Part shown: piece after piece, positions 23,626 to 35,898 of the stretch
How the letters are laid out: the number at the start of each line of letters is the position of its first letter
Position numbering within the stretch: the first letter of the stretch is position 1
Assembly: GCA_029876055.1 (NCBI GenBank)
Contig: CM056876.1
Location: 1,612,001-1,676,000, forward strand
Direction of reading: 5' to 3'
Origin: Madurella fahalii
Taxonomy: Eukaryota; Ascomycota; Sordariomycetes; Sordariales
Length of the DNA: 64,000 nt
Notes under the pieces: model-generated
Told to the model about the DNA's origin: nothing
Databases searched by the model: none
What the model saw: only the letters and a program-made list of their open reading frames with translations
Program-made: the position numbers and the translations under genes

Positions 23626-26042
23626 ATGTTGTAAGATGATAACGCTAAAAGAGAAATACCGACACTCGAGCCAGCTTCCGTCATGGCTGCCCAGCACAAT
23701 GACTAACAACTCTCTCCAGCGTCCTCCCACCCCCACCAAGATACGCATCCCAGCAAGGGTACTCGGGCGTTCCAATCACTGGTCAACCCCCAATCATGAT
23801 CGAGACAAACAACATTCTCACTAGCCCCTCGGGGCCTGAATATCAATTCCTCGTTGGTGAGGGCCTGTATGTGTTAAAGGAGGACCTCCATCTTGCGACC
23901 CCTCCGCCGCACCCCTCCGAGGCCCCAGTCGTCAATCCAAATCCCCTCTCCACCGCGCCCCAGCCAGCAACAACAGGCACTCGGCTGTCGTTGATCAATC
24001 TCGACGTGAGCCCGCTTTCGCCCGCTGTCTACCGGACATCTTCGCGGTCAGACGGCGTGCCTGGAAGCATCCAGGAACACCCCGACGAGAGCCAGTCATC
24101 GACCGATGCGCGTGAGAGCAGCAGCGATGCCGGGCGTATCAACTCCACCGAGGTGCCCGTGTTCGCCTCCAATGCCCCAGCCTTTGGTGAGGGCAACACG
24201 CTCTTGACGCCGGCGGCTCAAAAGGATGCCAACAAGCGGCGGAAACCGAAGAACAACATGTCGAAGAGCAATTCCTCCTTCATTTCCAGGGTGATCAGCC
24301 ACGATACGTTGAGCAAGCGACTGCAAGAGCGGGCGAAAGACGGCCTGTTTGCCTTTGCCAACATCAACCGCGCCTTCCAGTGGCTTGATCTCTCGTCTCC
24401 AGCCAAGGCAAGCACAGGACATACTCGCTCCAACGGGATCGCGCTGACCACCACCAGGCTGAGTACTTAACTAAAATTCTATTCACCAAGGCGCACTGCC
24501 TGTGCCACGACGTTAATAGGGTTGCCAAAAACTCGTCACATATTGATGTGATCATGGGATTCTCGACCGGGGAGATGATTTGGTGGGAGCCCATCTCACA
24601 GCGGTACACACGTCTCAACAAGCATGTAAGTCCCATGATCTGAACCCCCCGCACCGATCAATCCGGAACTTACGCATGCCAGGGGATCATCAACGGAACT
24701 CCCGTCTCCGAGATCAAATGGATACCCGGATCAGAAAACTTCTTCCTCGCTGCGCACATGGACGGCACTCTGATAGTCTACGACAAGGAAAAGGAGGACG
24801 CCCCCTTTTCCGCCGAGGATGAGGGAGCCTCCGGAACTAACAGCGAGGCCAGCAGCAGCAGCACTGGGGCCAACAAGTGGTGCCAAATCCACGTCAACAA
24901 GTCAGTCCACTCCAAGAACCAAAAGACCAACCCCGTCGCCGTGTGGAAGCTCTCCAACCACCGCATCAATGCCTTTGCCTTCTCCCCCGACAATCGCCAT
25001 CTCGCGGTGGTGTCGGAGGACGGCTCGCTGTGTATCATCGATTACCACAAAGAGGAGTAAGCATTCCCATTCCCCACCTTGTCCCCCCCCTAAATTTCCA
25101 ACGCTAACCCGAATACAAACCAGACTCCTCGAACTCTTCTACTCATACTACGGCGGCCTGACGTGCGTCTGCTGGTCCCCTGACGGCAAGTACGTGGTGA
25201 CGGGCGGCCAGGACGACCTCATTTCCATTTGGTGCCCGTCCGAGGCCTCGCAGGCGGATTGGTCGTCGTCGTCGCCATCGCAGTCGTCATCGTCAGGTTT
25301 GGTCGCGCGCTGCCAGGGCCACCACTCGTGGGTGACGAGCGTGGCGTTTGATCCCTGGCGGTGTGACGACAGGAACTACAGGTTTGGCAGCGTGGGCGAG
25401 GACTGCCGGCTGTGCTTGTGGGATTTCAGTGTCGGCATGTTGCATCGACCGAGGGCGGTAGGTTTCCGTTTTTTTTTTTTTTTTTCCCTTGAGTCACCCT
25501 TCTTCCATTTCTTAGATATGCGAAGAGCTGGGGCTTGGTTTGGGCGCTTACAGGGAATAGGCGTCGGTTCGACAGCGAGGCTCGATTTCGTCACGCCTTC
25601 CCGGCGTTGCGCCGCTTCAGCGGGTGGAGACCTCCACTACGACTGCTACGGGTGGGAGTAGTAGCGGTGAGAAGTCGGATGCGAATGTTGCGGCTGACGC
25701 CGGAGGGACGAAGAAGAGGGTTGTTGTTCCGCACTCTGTGGAACCGAGGGCGGCGACGGCCACTCTCCCGCCTGTTTTGGTAAGTGGTTGTTGTTGGCGG
25801 CTTCTCTTGGTTGAGACGGAACTCAGGCAGGCTGACGTTGATATAGAGCAAACCGGTGGATCAAGATCCGCTGTGTTGGATTGGCTTCACGCCGGACGCC
25901 ATCTTGACCAGTTGCAAGTCAGGTAGGTTTCTCTTGCGGTTCGGTGTTTGGTTGGTTAGTAAGCTAATGGTGTGTAGGACATATTCGAACCTGGAGCCGG
26001 CCTTCGGAGCTGGCTCAACAGTTGGAGAAGGTTGAGATTTGA
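23626..26042 (+). CDS. creC: Catabolite repression WD-repeat protein CreC
   Basis: CreC binds and stabilises the deubiquitinase CreB in the carbon catabolite repression network of filamentous fungi. Eight coding exons give 642 residues: 23626-23630, 23720-24407, 24458-24625, 24683-25056, 25124-25457, 25561-25779, 25847-25922 and 25978-26042. The first exon is just ATGTT; joined to the next it gives MFVLPPPPRY, the N-terminus known for CreC. Family landmarks are EDLHLATPPPHPSEAPVVNP, FAFANINRAFQWLDLSSPAK, ILFTKAHCLCHDVN, SHIDVIMGFSTGEMIWWEPI, WSPDGKYVVTGGQDDLISIW and CQGHHSWVTSVAFDPW. The end is SKPVDQDPLCWIGFTPDAIL then GHIRTWSRP. WD repeats occupy the second half. The second intron has a GC donor. 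The intron at 25458 contains T17. A later in-frame ATG at 23796 would lose the conserved start. Confidence 0.93.
24408..24457 (+). other. GC-AG intron in creC
   Basis: The donor is AAG|GCAAGC, close to the GC-AG consensus; the acceptor is CACCAG|GCT and a CTGAC branch site lies about 12 bases before it. Splicing gives SSPAKAEYLTKILFTKAH, the family sequence. The intron is 50 bases. Confidence 0.85.
25469..25485 (+). repeat. T17 homopolymer in a creC intron
   Basis: Seventeen T bases lie inside the 103-base intron 25458-25560, well upstream of its acceptor. Confidence 0.9.
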
Positions 26043-29000
26043 TAACTGTGGATGGGGTTTGGTGGATGGGGTGGACAGTACGTGTGTGATGTAGAGGAGG
26101 CTCTGAGTTTGTACTAAGTGCACAGGAGCCTAGGACATGCATTGTCATGTGCCTTGACGACGGACAGCGGAAGAAGACAGCTTGTAAAAGTATATTCTGT
26201 ATGCCAAAAAAAGGCCGATGGTCTCAGCGGTCGAAATTTGATCTACATCGCTACGTCGAGGACTTCACATGTCACCTCGGAGACCTCACGCTCTGCGGTT
26301 CGGTCATGGCTCTCGTCTCTCCGATAGTCCCCCCCAGTCCTCCCTTCATGCATGCATGTTTATTGCTTTGCCGTTGGTTACAGCATGATCAACAACGATG
26401 GGCCGAACCCTGCTATCACACTGTATGTATGAAACCTTGGGTTGATTTCATCACGGATGATGGTGTGGTAATCTAGTGTGTCGTATCCAGGAGTTGCCGG
26501 CTTCGGGCAACTCAGGTACTGTTGGGGGCTTGCCGGCGGGCGATGTGACGGTCTAAAGTACCCGCTCATGTGAGGAGTTGGCCAACCGCATTTCTTATTT
26601 CTTGATTCACCAGCCTGAACCTGCAGAATGCCGGGATCGATATTCACCAAGTCTGAAGATGGATGGATGTGGGAGGGGTGGAGACAGGTTGATATAGCAA
26701 CCCCCATGTGTGCTTCAAAGTTATTAGGAAGTCTTGAGTCCTTGACCGATTACGAGACAGATAGATACGCGGCCGAACTCACATGTTTGGCTGGCGCAGC
26801 GTTTGCTCTATGCCGATGGTTTCCAAGTTACATGTGTACAGTACGTAGTCTATGTCCCGACTGTCTGTGGCGTGCGTCATGCACGTAAGACAGCATGCGC
26901 GAGATCTGCGTTGCCTGCGTCGGTTCGTGTATGGTTGTATATACTTACCGGGAATTCGGGACACATGGACGGCCGTGACATCTATCAGTTCAGCTAGCAG
27001 CATGCACGACCGCGGACCTTCTACATGTTATGGTACCGTTGGCGTCTTTACAGGAGAGTACGTTGCCGTTCCGAGACCGGTGGTCGTATTGTGTTCTGTC
27101 TCCTAATAGAAACGGGCTGACGCCCTGGATCTGCTGCCAATGCCCTGTTCGAGACCGCCGATGAATGGGTCCCTGGTTGCACCCATAATGATACGGAGCA
27201 CGCAAACGAGCAAGACCCGAAGTCGGGAACGCCGAGAGCAGCGCCTATGTGTGAAACATATGTTTCACCCCCGGTGTCCACAGCATAGAGGTTGTTATTG
27301 CGATTGTGTGGCTGAGTAAAAGGCGTGACATGAGTTCCCGTATACCGGAGCGTATTAAACATAAGGCTGAGCGTAATCCGGGACCCTCCTTGTTCAACAA
27401 GGTTCTGTTGAGATGCCTAAGCGAATATGGCGCAATGCCACTTCCGCATTTCAACATGGATTTTGGGACCCAATCCGCGTCAACTGGGACTTTTTGATGA
27501 GTTGAGTCATGGAGGGGAAACCTCGGCGCGCGCACAGTAAACGACGCGCAGAATTTGCTTTCTGATGTCACGGGCGGTTCGGCGGCCGTGAAGCCGCAGA
27601 GGTAGCTGGCCAATGATGTCAACCAGCCGGCATCCGATGCCCGGAGACGGGATTGGTGATACGCCGGCATCAGCAATTTTTTGCGTGTCCGAGATGGAAC
27701 GATATGATGAGCAAGGAACGTCGGCAGATTCGGGGCTGTTACGTATAGGGCCTATTCTCGTCTGCACACAGTACGTGAAGTGTCTGTTTGCAACAATGTA
27801 GCAACTAGTGGCCCCATTGGTGACCCTCAGGGTGTCGCTCCCTCGCGTCAATTGTAGATGGGCCTCGGCATTGGCTGCTGGCAAGACATGGCCTGCCGAG
27901 AGCCGAGTCTAGAGTGTTGTAGAATCTGTCGCTTCCGACTGACAGACACGTCGAATGTCCCGCAGTTGTATTCGTGGGCGCTCTGGGTTGGTCTTGCTGT
28001 AACCGCCCCCATATCTCAGGATTCTTTTCGGTGCCGGCCTCCTGCATTTGGAGGCCAGCGCAATATCAGGCGATGCTGGATGCCTTGGAGCTCGAGCCAA
28101 TGTCTGGTTTATTAAGGTACTGTAAGGTACTTGTGAGTGCACAATCGACTATCAACTCTTCCAAAATTGGCTTAACCGGAAAGCAAGGACCTGCCCAGTC
28201 AGGCAGTTTTCTAGATCCCAAGCGCCCTGGGCGGGGGCCCGGGTCCTCTGGGTGTGGCTTGGCATCAGCTCAAGAGGCCCTACATCCTGCAACCGCGGAT
28301 TCTGCCCTATACGACCATCCACTTTTGGGAGCTGAAACACGCAGCCTACAATGCGATTCAGTAGTGTACCGTACGGACTCAGCTGTGAAAATTTGGTGTA
28401 GTATGCCGTCCTTCCGAGCCTCTTTGAACCGGAAGGAAGAGAGCGAGGAAAACATACGCGGCCGCTGGGTGCATGGCTATGAGATGTTTGGTCATGAATA
28501 CATACGCGGGCAGGGCCATCGGGGCATTGGCCAATCGCAGCTGTGAACAACGCACGCAGCCTGCCCTTTCCAGGCCCGCTTCGTTGTTCGTTGACACCCC
28601 ACGTTGGCAGATGCCCCACTTACGGTTTCCGACTTTTCTTCTCCATTCGCCTTTTCCGCCTTGCGCCAATCTGTGACGTGTGGGCCACCGTCCGCTTGAC
28701 GCTATCGCACGATTCCCAGCGAGCCATCGAAGAGTGGCATACGAACTCTGATCACCTTTTTACGGCTCCTTATCTGTCCAAGCCACATACATAGCGTGCA
28801 CAAACAAATAAGTGACTGTCCGCCTGTCCCCGGCGCGTTTCAGAACATCTCGGACCCAAGGTATACATAGACATGCGAACCCAAAAACATTTCTGAAATG
28901 CCGGGCGGTATCTATTAATGGGGCGCGTACTGTGTGGGAAGGCCCACCAATGCAGGGCTGTCGGGCATTGGAGCCATTCGGGTTGCATAAGCCGGGCTCG

Positions 29001-29651
29001 CTTGGCTCGGTATCAGTACCATGGGAGTGATATCCGAACCTCGTGAACAGGATGTACACCGCCGCCCGTTCGTGTACAGGGGTTCCTGCTAACAGAACAG
29101 GGCAGCTGCCTCTTCTGTCCCGCTAATGCCGCTTCTAGAATTACCGTATGTGGTTAACGCGTGTTTTTCTGGCAACGGACACAGTCACATTATCCAATTC
29201 ACGCCACCTTGACAGCCCTGTTGCTGCATGTGGATGACTGTGATCCTGCCGGGTGTTTCCTGGTCTCTTGATCGTGGGAGCTTGAGCTTGTCAAGTGGCC
29301 CCGGTCGCCTTCTCCGCCAGAAAACTTTGTGGTGATGGCTACTAGGATTTCACATATGTTGGGCACCCAGCCAAGCCTTGCCCTTGGTTTCCCTTTCTTT
29401 TTTCGAAATCTCACCCCATTCTCCATCCCACCTCAGAAAGGGCGCTGCCTTCCGTGCCGCTTTTTTACCGTACTTCGCCCCAAACTACCCGCGCCCCTAC
29501 ATCCTGCAAGGTGCGATTCTCACGCACCTTGGGTCGATGTCAGCCCTGGGCTGATCAGTATCTTTACCTACCCGTGCTCGCTCCCTTCCTCGTCGTCCTC
29601 ATTCCTCCTCTCTTTTCCTCAAGATCGTTGCACAACCTAAACAGGCGAGCA
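26043..29651. other. Intergenic, 3.6 kb, between creC and creD
   Basis: The longest gene-free stretch of the window. Many frames of 60 to 190 codons are open on both strands, but none has biased codons, a known motif or a convincing splice partner. No tRNA, transposon ends or tandem repeats were recognised. The last 250 bases (29400-29651) are pyrimidine-rich and look like the creD leader. Confidence 0.5.
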
Positions 29652-31653
29652 ATGCCCTCTTTCAACCGCTTTACTTCGGTAACTGGGAAACATGCCTGCA
29701 CCCTCTTTGAGATCCGGCTGGAAAACGACTTTATCGTTTTCCGGGGCGGCGACCACGAGGCCTCGGGCCAGCTCTTGAAGGGCACCGTCGTCCTCTGCCT
29801 GTCTGCGCCGCTCAAGGTGGAAAACATCTACCTAAAACTGACAGGTACTCTGCAGCATGGGTATGTGTGGCTCAAAGTACAAGTCTCTTCTAGGCCAAGG
29901 ACTGACATTGTCTGCTAGCTGGGCCGATTCAAAGACGACGGTTGCAGGCGTATCCTCCCAGAACTTCGGCAAGACGTGGCAGTTTTATGAGCACCGGTGG
30001 AGGCCTTTCGTAGGAATTGGCGCCCCGTTGGACCCGGCCCCGGCCGGTTACCCATACCAAACGAAGGGTGTCACTTTACCTGCGGGGAACTACGAGTGGC
30101 CTTTTGAGCTGATGCTAGACGGGGATATGACCGAGAGCGTGGAAGGCTTGCGTGAGGCGAGCATCACATACAAACTCAAGGCGACAGTAACGCGAGGAAA
30201 GCTGGCGCACGACCTGCACACGTACAAGCGACTGCGAATCATACGAACACTTGAAGCTTCAGCCCTCGAGTTTCTGCATGCCATGAGCGTAGAGAACATC
30301 TGGCCGAATAAGGTCGAGTACTCGATCGTTGCGCCGCAAAAGGCAGTTGTCTTTGGAAGCTGCATCCCCCTAGAAATGAGGTTCACGCCATTGCTCAAAG
30401 GCCTAGACATGGGCGACATAACGATTAAATTGATCGAAACCCACGACATCATTTTCCAGACTAATCACGCCGTCAGGGAACACAAAAAGGAGAGGGAGGT
30501 TGACTTGTGGACTATTACCTTGGACCGACACAAACACTGGCAAGATATGATCGACGATACCGGCCAGGAAGGCTGGGTGGTTAACGCGTCTCTGAACCTG
30601 CCTAAGAAGCTCAGCAGGTGCCTCCAGGATGTGAACGCCAAGGGAATCAAAATTCGGCACAAGCTGAAGGTCGTGGTCGCGCTCAAGAACCCCGACGGAC
30701 ATGTCTCGGAACTGCGGGCAACGCTACCATTGTCGATATTCATCTCGCCCAACATGCCTCTCGACGAGGAAGGGAATCTCGTACGGCAGCTGCCTAACGC
30801 GACATCGAGAGAAGCGGCCGTAATCGCGCCGCCGAGCTACAGCGAGCACGTGCTGGACCAGCTCTACGAAGGTGTGGACCCTGCGGCTCTGCATACACCG
30901 ACCGGCGGTCGATCTGGTGTGACTAGCCCATCGCACGGCCATTCTAGAGCGGCTTCAGCCGAAAACTTGGCAACCATGTTCCAGAACAATGGCCTAGCAG
31001 CCCCTCCGACACTCGGCGCGGCAATCTCTCCGGCCTTGCTCTCGTCTAGATTACAGAGCATGTCATTGGAGCAGCACCACTCGAACACCTCCTGGAATTC
31101 AACCCCGTCGACGGCAGGTTCGCGACCCAGCAGTCCACCGCGCACGAGCGATGGCAGCAGTCCAAACTCACCGTCGGCATCAGTGCCGCTTACCCGGCAC
31201 ACCAGCGCCGACCAGTCGCCCGGAATGCACACACCGGAGCACGTCGACCTGCCCGAGATCAGGGAGTTGTGCAAAGTCCCCAGCTACCGGACGGCCGTCA
31301 AAACCCCGGTTAGGCCGCTGAACAATTACTCGGATGGATCGGCGCTCCCCGATTACATTACAGCTACGAGCGCGCCCGGCTCGCCTCGGCTTGCTGCGGC
31401 CGCGCCGGTAACGGGCGACGGGCTCGGTATCATCGTGGAGGGCCCGGTGCCGCACTCACTTGAGCCGGCCCCGGTTCCGCGCGAACCTACGAGTCCGCCG
31501 CGGCCACGGTCAAGTCGTAGGCCGGCCATGCATCGACGGCGGACGACGTCGTCACTGGTAATGTTGCCGTTTCCCCACCTTTTCCAGGCGCACGTAGAAG
31601 GGAGCGAGCGCGGGCGGTCGCATCTGCTACCGCGAGAGCGCCTGTTCGCCTAA
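29652..31653 (+). CDS. creD: Alpha-arrestin, CreD/Rod1-like ubiquitin ligase adaptor
   Basis: CreD is an arrestin adaptor that recruits the HECT ligase HulA (Rsp5) to membrane targets and acts with CreB-CreC in carbon catabolite repression. Exons 29652-29860 and 29919-31653 give 647 residues. The N-terminal arrestin half has FEIRLENDFIVFRGGDHEAS, LPAGNYEWPFELMLDGDMTE and HAMSVENIWPNKVEYSIVAP. The C-terminal arrestin half has RCLQDVNAKGIKIRHKLKVV and SELRATLPLSIFISPNMPLD. A PPxY motif, APPSYSEH, follows at about residue 380 and should bind WW domains of the ligase. The remaining tail is Ser/Pro-rich and disordered. Near the end, 31559-31588 resembles a 30-base intron, but this is too short and stays in frame. 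CreD and Rod1/Rog3 are closely related, so the CreD name is by best resemblance. Confidence 0.9.
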
Positions 31654-33166
31654 GACACGGTCAGACATGAATTGCGGGTAAAGTAACTGCGCCCGTGTAC
31701 ATTATTATAATCGTTACCTTTTTCTCTTCTTCTTTTTCCTTCCATGATTGCCTGGGTTTAGGGTAAGAGGCGTCTCGGCGGATGGCGGTATGTTGTGCTT
31801 GGGAGTTGTATAAAATGGAACCACCAGGGAACTGTGGGGAGTGATGTTTGTGAAAATGATGGTGGTTGGGTGGTGGCTGGGTTTATGCTGCTTCTAATAA
31901 TTCTCTGATACCCCGTTAGCCGATCCAGATAGAAATGCATGCCGAGGATGGCCTTTTCTTTTGTCGTTGACTTCGATCTCGATCGTGATTCTTGCAGTTT
32001 TCCTATTTCCCGTTGAGGTTGCACGATGAGCTGGTGACGCGAGGGGTCGCTTCTTATGCAATATCAGCATTAAATGGAGAGCCCCTTTGGCGGCGAACGG
32101 CCGTCTTTGCGCCAACGAGACCTGTTGCTGTGACGAGTTGGCGGCGCATGGCGAGACTTGTCTTCGAAACACAGACGAGGCCGCCTAAAAGAGGCCCGGG
32201 TGGACATGTGTCGGCCGAGCATGATACGGACTTCCAACAAACGGACCGTGTCTCACACAAGCAGAGAGCATGCAGAATTTCGGTTTGATAGCCATCGAGA
32301 CATATGGCGATGGACCCAACCTGCAGAAGAGTCGTTGCGCCTGATCGGCCAAGGTCCAGGGGCCAGACCCTGCCATGCGTCTCGGATCGACAGCCAAGTT
32401 ACTCATTACGTCATTTCATCAACGCCTGGACCCTGCGCTGCGGGGTCATCGATGGAATCTTGTCGCCGGATAGTTGTGGAAACCCCATCAAGAAACATAT
32501 TGCGTTATGGAGCGAAGCTAATTGAGACTATGGAGGAAGCATGTCTCGCAAATCAGCTCCAGTTGTGTGAAGAGACGCAGGACATCACAGCTGAACAGGG
32601 TCCTGCGAGCAAGCTCTCTGCCCCGCCATGACCCCATAGCTGTGTTACGTCATGGGCTTGAAGCAACCCCGATGCGGTCCAATGTGGATCGCCACAAGGA
32701 TCGGACGAAGGTCCACTGGTTTATCTTGGCACTCATTTTCTTTTCGGGACTCTCATCAAGAGAGGTCGCCGAAACAAGGGGAGGGACATCTGTCGGGCCC
32801 AGGAGGCGCGCCGGTGTGCGTCGGGGGTGGCCCAATTAGCCAAGGTGGTTCGCTCAACTAGTATAGATACATACCTAATCCGTCCTGCCCAACCTGCTTT
32901 GTGTCTGGTGGTTTGGTCCATGACCTCATTGATTCGAGAATCGCATAGCTCTGGGTTGTTGCTGTCGTGGGCTGTTTTGATTTGAAGACGAGATTGGGAC
33001 GAACTGCTTTTCCTGCTTGCGGTTTCCTCGTTTCCTCGAACTCTCGACCCTCGCCATATTTGCTTTTTGAAGCTTTTTGAAGCTCCCCTAGGTACGGAAA
33101 AGACACGCACTGCATACAAAACAAAGCAATCATCACAGGCTTCCCACTTTCCCGTCTCCTCGCACC
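31654..33166. other. Intergenic between creD and SLM1
   Basis: 1.5 kb between two genes on the plus strand. It should hold the creD 3' UTR and the SLM1 promoter. Open frames around 31992-32640 are not protein-like. No RNA gene or repeat seen. Confidence 0.5.
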
Positions 33167-34875
33167 ATGAAGCTCACTAGTATCCGCAAAGCAAAAAGTG
33201 TCCGCAAGGCAGAAAAACGCTCGGAAACAATGGCTACTCAGGACCCTACCAGCGCCGGGCCGTCGAGGCACTCGACGCTGGCCAGCAACGCCAGCGATGA
33301 AGCCGTCCCCGACACGGATCCGAGCACCGTGAGTGTCCCACCCATTGGCTGAGTAATACCTCGTATCGTATCTGACCCGCTATCATAGACCGCTGGCCTC
33401 CTCGCACAGCGACTGCACGCCTGGAAGCATGCCGTCGTTTACCTCGAGGAGTACATGGAGGCCGTCGAGAAAATTCACAAGACGCAGGCCAAGGAATACG
33501 AGAAGGCCTTGAAGGTACTTGCCCCCTTCCTTCAATCTGTGGGGGGACCCGGCCGCTTACACCATCCCAGACCCTCTCCAAGCCCCTTAGGGAGGGGCAG
33601 CACTTCGACCAAAGCCTGGGCGGCGTTGCCGGCTTCTTCGAGAACATGCGCGTCAACACGCAGGCTCTCGTCAACACTAACCTCGAGACGGAAAAGAACA
33701 TCAAGGGCTCGGTCCTCCCGGTCGTGGAGCGCTTGCATAAGGAGATCAAGCACAAGGCCAAGGAACTCGCCCACGGCGCCGAGAAGGGCGCCAAGGAAGT
33801 TGAGAAGGCGCGCAATACCACGCAGAAGCACATTGAGCTCCTCGGCCAGCACACGGCATCCTTCGAGGCCACCGGCGGCAAGGCCACCCCAGCCGACGAC
33901 CCCTACGTCATCCAGCGCGGCGTCGTGCACCGCCTTTCCAAGCAAGTCATGGAAGAAAACAACCAGCACAACGACCTCGTCGCCGTCCAAACCAACCTCG
34001 AAGCCTTTGAGAAGCACATCGTCCAGGTCATCCAGCAGGCCATGGAAGCCTTCAACTCGTACACGGGCGGCCAAGCCCTCAAGGTCCAAGCTCTCTACTG
34101 TGACATGCTCGGCGCGGCCCAGCGCATCCCCCCGGATTTCGAATGGAAGGCCTTCACGCGCCGCAGCGCCGATGTCCTCGCCAACCCCGCCCAACCGCCG
34201 CGCAGCGTCGAGGGCATCCAGTTCCCTAACATGAGCCACCCTTCTACCAAGCCCCTCATTGAGGGCAGCCTGGAGCGCAAGTCCCGGAACAAGTTCTCCT
34301 GGGGCTATAACACCGCCTACTACGTCGTCACGCCGTCCAAGTTCCTCCACGAGTTCAAGGACAGCGACAACGTCCGCCAAGATCCCGTCCCGGAGCTGAG
34401 CATCTACCTCCCCGAAGCCGTCATCGGGCTCCCCAACGGCGAGAAGTTCAACGTCAAGGGCAAGGACAAGTCCAAGCACATGGGCGGGAAGCTGGCGGGC
34501 ACGTCGGAGCTGGCGTTCAAGGCGCATTCCCCCGCCGAGGCGATGAAGTGGTTCGAGGTGATCAAGAATGTGGCGGGCGCGACGGGCCCGGCGACGGAGC
34601 ACTCACCCGGGAGCGAAGCGGGGAATCCAATTGATGCCGCCGCCGCTGCTGATGGGGAGAAGCCCAGGCCCATGGTGGCGATCCCGGCTCCGGCGCAGCA
34701 GGAGACGGGCGTCATCACCGGAGAGGGAACCGTCGTGAGCCCGGTGGCGACGACGGGGACGGCGAGCGCGACCATCTCGCCTGCTAGCGCTGGCGCTGCG
34801 GGAAGTGGGAAGGGGTCTTTGCCGGGGTCCATGGACAGTAAGGGCAGTAATGGGGCTGGCGTGGGGCATGCTTAG
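33167..34875 (+). CDS. SLM1: Slm1-like BAR and PH-domain protein of eisosomes / TORC2 signalling
   Basis: Slm1/Slm2 proteins bind PI(4,5)P2 at the plasma membrane and link eisosomes to TORC2. Exons 33167-33328, 33389-33514 and 33571-34875 give 530 residues. A helical F-BAR-like region runs from LLAQRLHAWKHAVVYLEEYM through VKALYCDMLGAAQ-type segments to about residue 290. The PH domain follows, starting LIEGSLERKSRNKFSWGYNT and AYYVVTPSKFLHEFKDSD. The last 100 residues are Ala/Gly/Thr-rich and disordered. Two start codons are possible. ATG 33167 gives a basic 21-residue extension, MKLTSIRKAKSVRKAEKRSET; ATG 33230 gives MATQDPTSAGPSRHS and a better start context. Homologues, as I recall them, resemble the shorter start (509 residues). 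Confidence 0.9.
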
Positions 34876-35287
34876 GCGGTGGACGCTGGGTTGGTGAAAG
34901 GGGGAGAAGATTTGAAAGCGAACGGGTTGGTTCGACCGGTAGACTGAGTGTGATATGAAGAAATTGGATTCAGGTCGGTTTCTGGGTGGGGCGAGGTGGG
35001 TTTACCTGTTTTTCTTTTGGTTTGCGTGGTACAGTACCGTCTGGACACTCACGTTACATACCCCTTTTCCATTTAGATGTCGACCACGCTCATGAGCGAA
35101 GGAAGATTGGTATGCAGTCTGTCGATAGGATGGATCGATTACCTTGTATAGGTGGATTATTATTATCTTATTTCATTGATGCTCGATAATAATAACCTTT
35201 GTGCTCTTCAGTTGGTTTGGGCGCGTGTGTTGCTCTGAGGAGGGTTGAGGAGTGCCTGGATACCTACCTACTCGGCAACTACCCGCC

Positions 35288-35301
35288 GGGGGGGGGGGGG
35301 G
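35288..35301. repeat. G14 homopolymer
   Basis: Fourteen consecutive G bases in the SLM1 3' flank. The true length may differ because such runs are hard to sequence. Confidence 0.9.
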
Positions 35302-35480
35302 TTGTCGTTGTCTGATGGCTGTGTAGAAAGTGTCGTTACGAATGTATCGAGAGACATATACACTGTTGCGGCAAGTTTGAATGAATGCATAGAGGAAAAT
35401 TGAAAAGAAAGGATTTGCAATGCCATGCTCGGTCTTGGTCATCCACGCGTTGAAGTTTGCTGTATCGTTGTGTAGTTGAA

Positions 35481-35555
35481 CCCCCTCACCCCCTTCTCAT
35501 CCTCCTCACCCTCCTCACCCTCCTCATTGTCCTCACCCTCCTCTTCTCCCTTTCT
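35481..35555. repeat. CT-rich minisatellite, about 9-base unit
   Basis: Imperfect copies of CCTCCTCAC/CCTCACCCT follow one another, giving an almost pure pyrimidine stretch with interrupted periodicity of about 9 bases. Confidence 0.7.
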
Positions 35556-35782
35556 TATTTGAGGTTAGGGCTAGCGTCTTGTAAAGTAGTACACGTGTCT
35601 ACCGACTCAAGGCTTGGTGTCTCGAGAGTGGCGTCCCATCGGGGACTCTTCCCATGCCATCTTTGCGGGCGAGATGCATCACAATGTCGCGCACACTGAG
35701 AGCACAGCCAGTCTCGGGTAGTATGGCAACGCGCTCACGAGCCATGTCGATCTCTCACCCCCTCTCTCCCCCCTTCAGGGTG

Positions 35783-35898
35783 AGTGGCTGCGCCGACCGG
35801 GGATGAAATTGGCTCTTATGCATTTTGATCTGCCAGCCCTAGTGGCTGCGCCGACCAGGTCTGGTATTGGATCTTGACGCATCTTATCTGCCAGCCCT
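35783..35898. repeat. Imperfect tandem duplication, two 58-base units
   Basis: Units 35783-35840 and 35841-35898 both begin AGTGGCTGCGCCGACC and end ATCTGCCAGCCCT. The middles differ at many positions, so the duplication is old. It is not in a recognised gene. Confidence 0.85.

Noticed and set aside
26340..27000. Transposon remnant
   Set aside because: Looked for terminal repeats and transposase motifs and saw none.
27974..28546. 190-codon plus-strand frame between creC and creD
   Set aside because: No motif, no codon bias, overlapping open frames on the other strand, and no splice partners.
33532..34602. 356-codon minus-strand frame
   Set aside because: Antisense shadow of SLM1; high-GC codons leave the opposite strand open.
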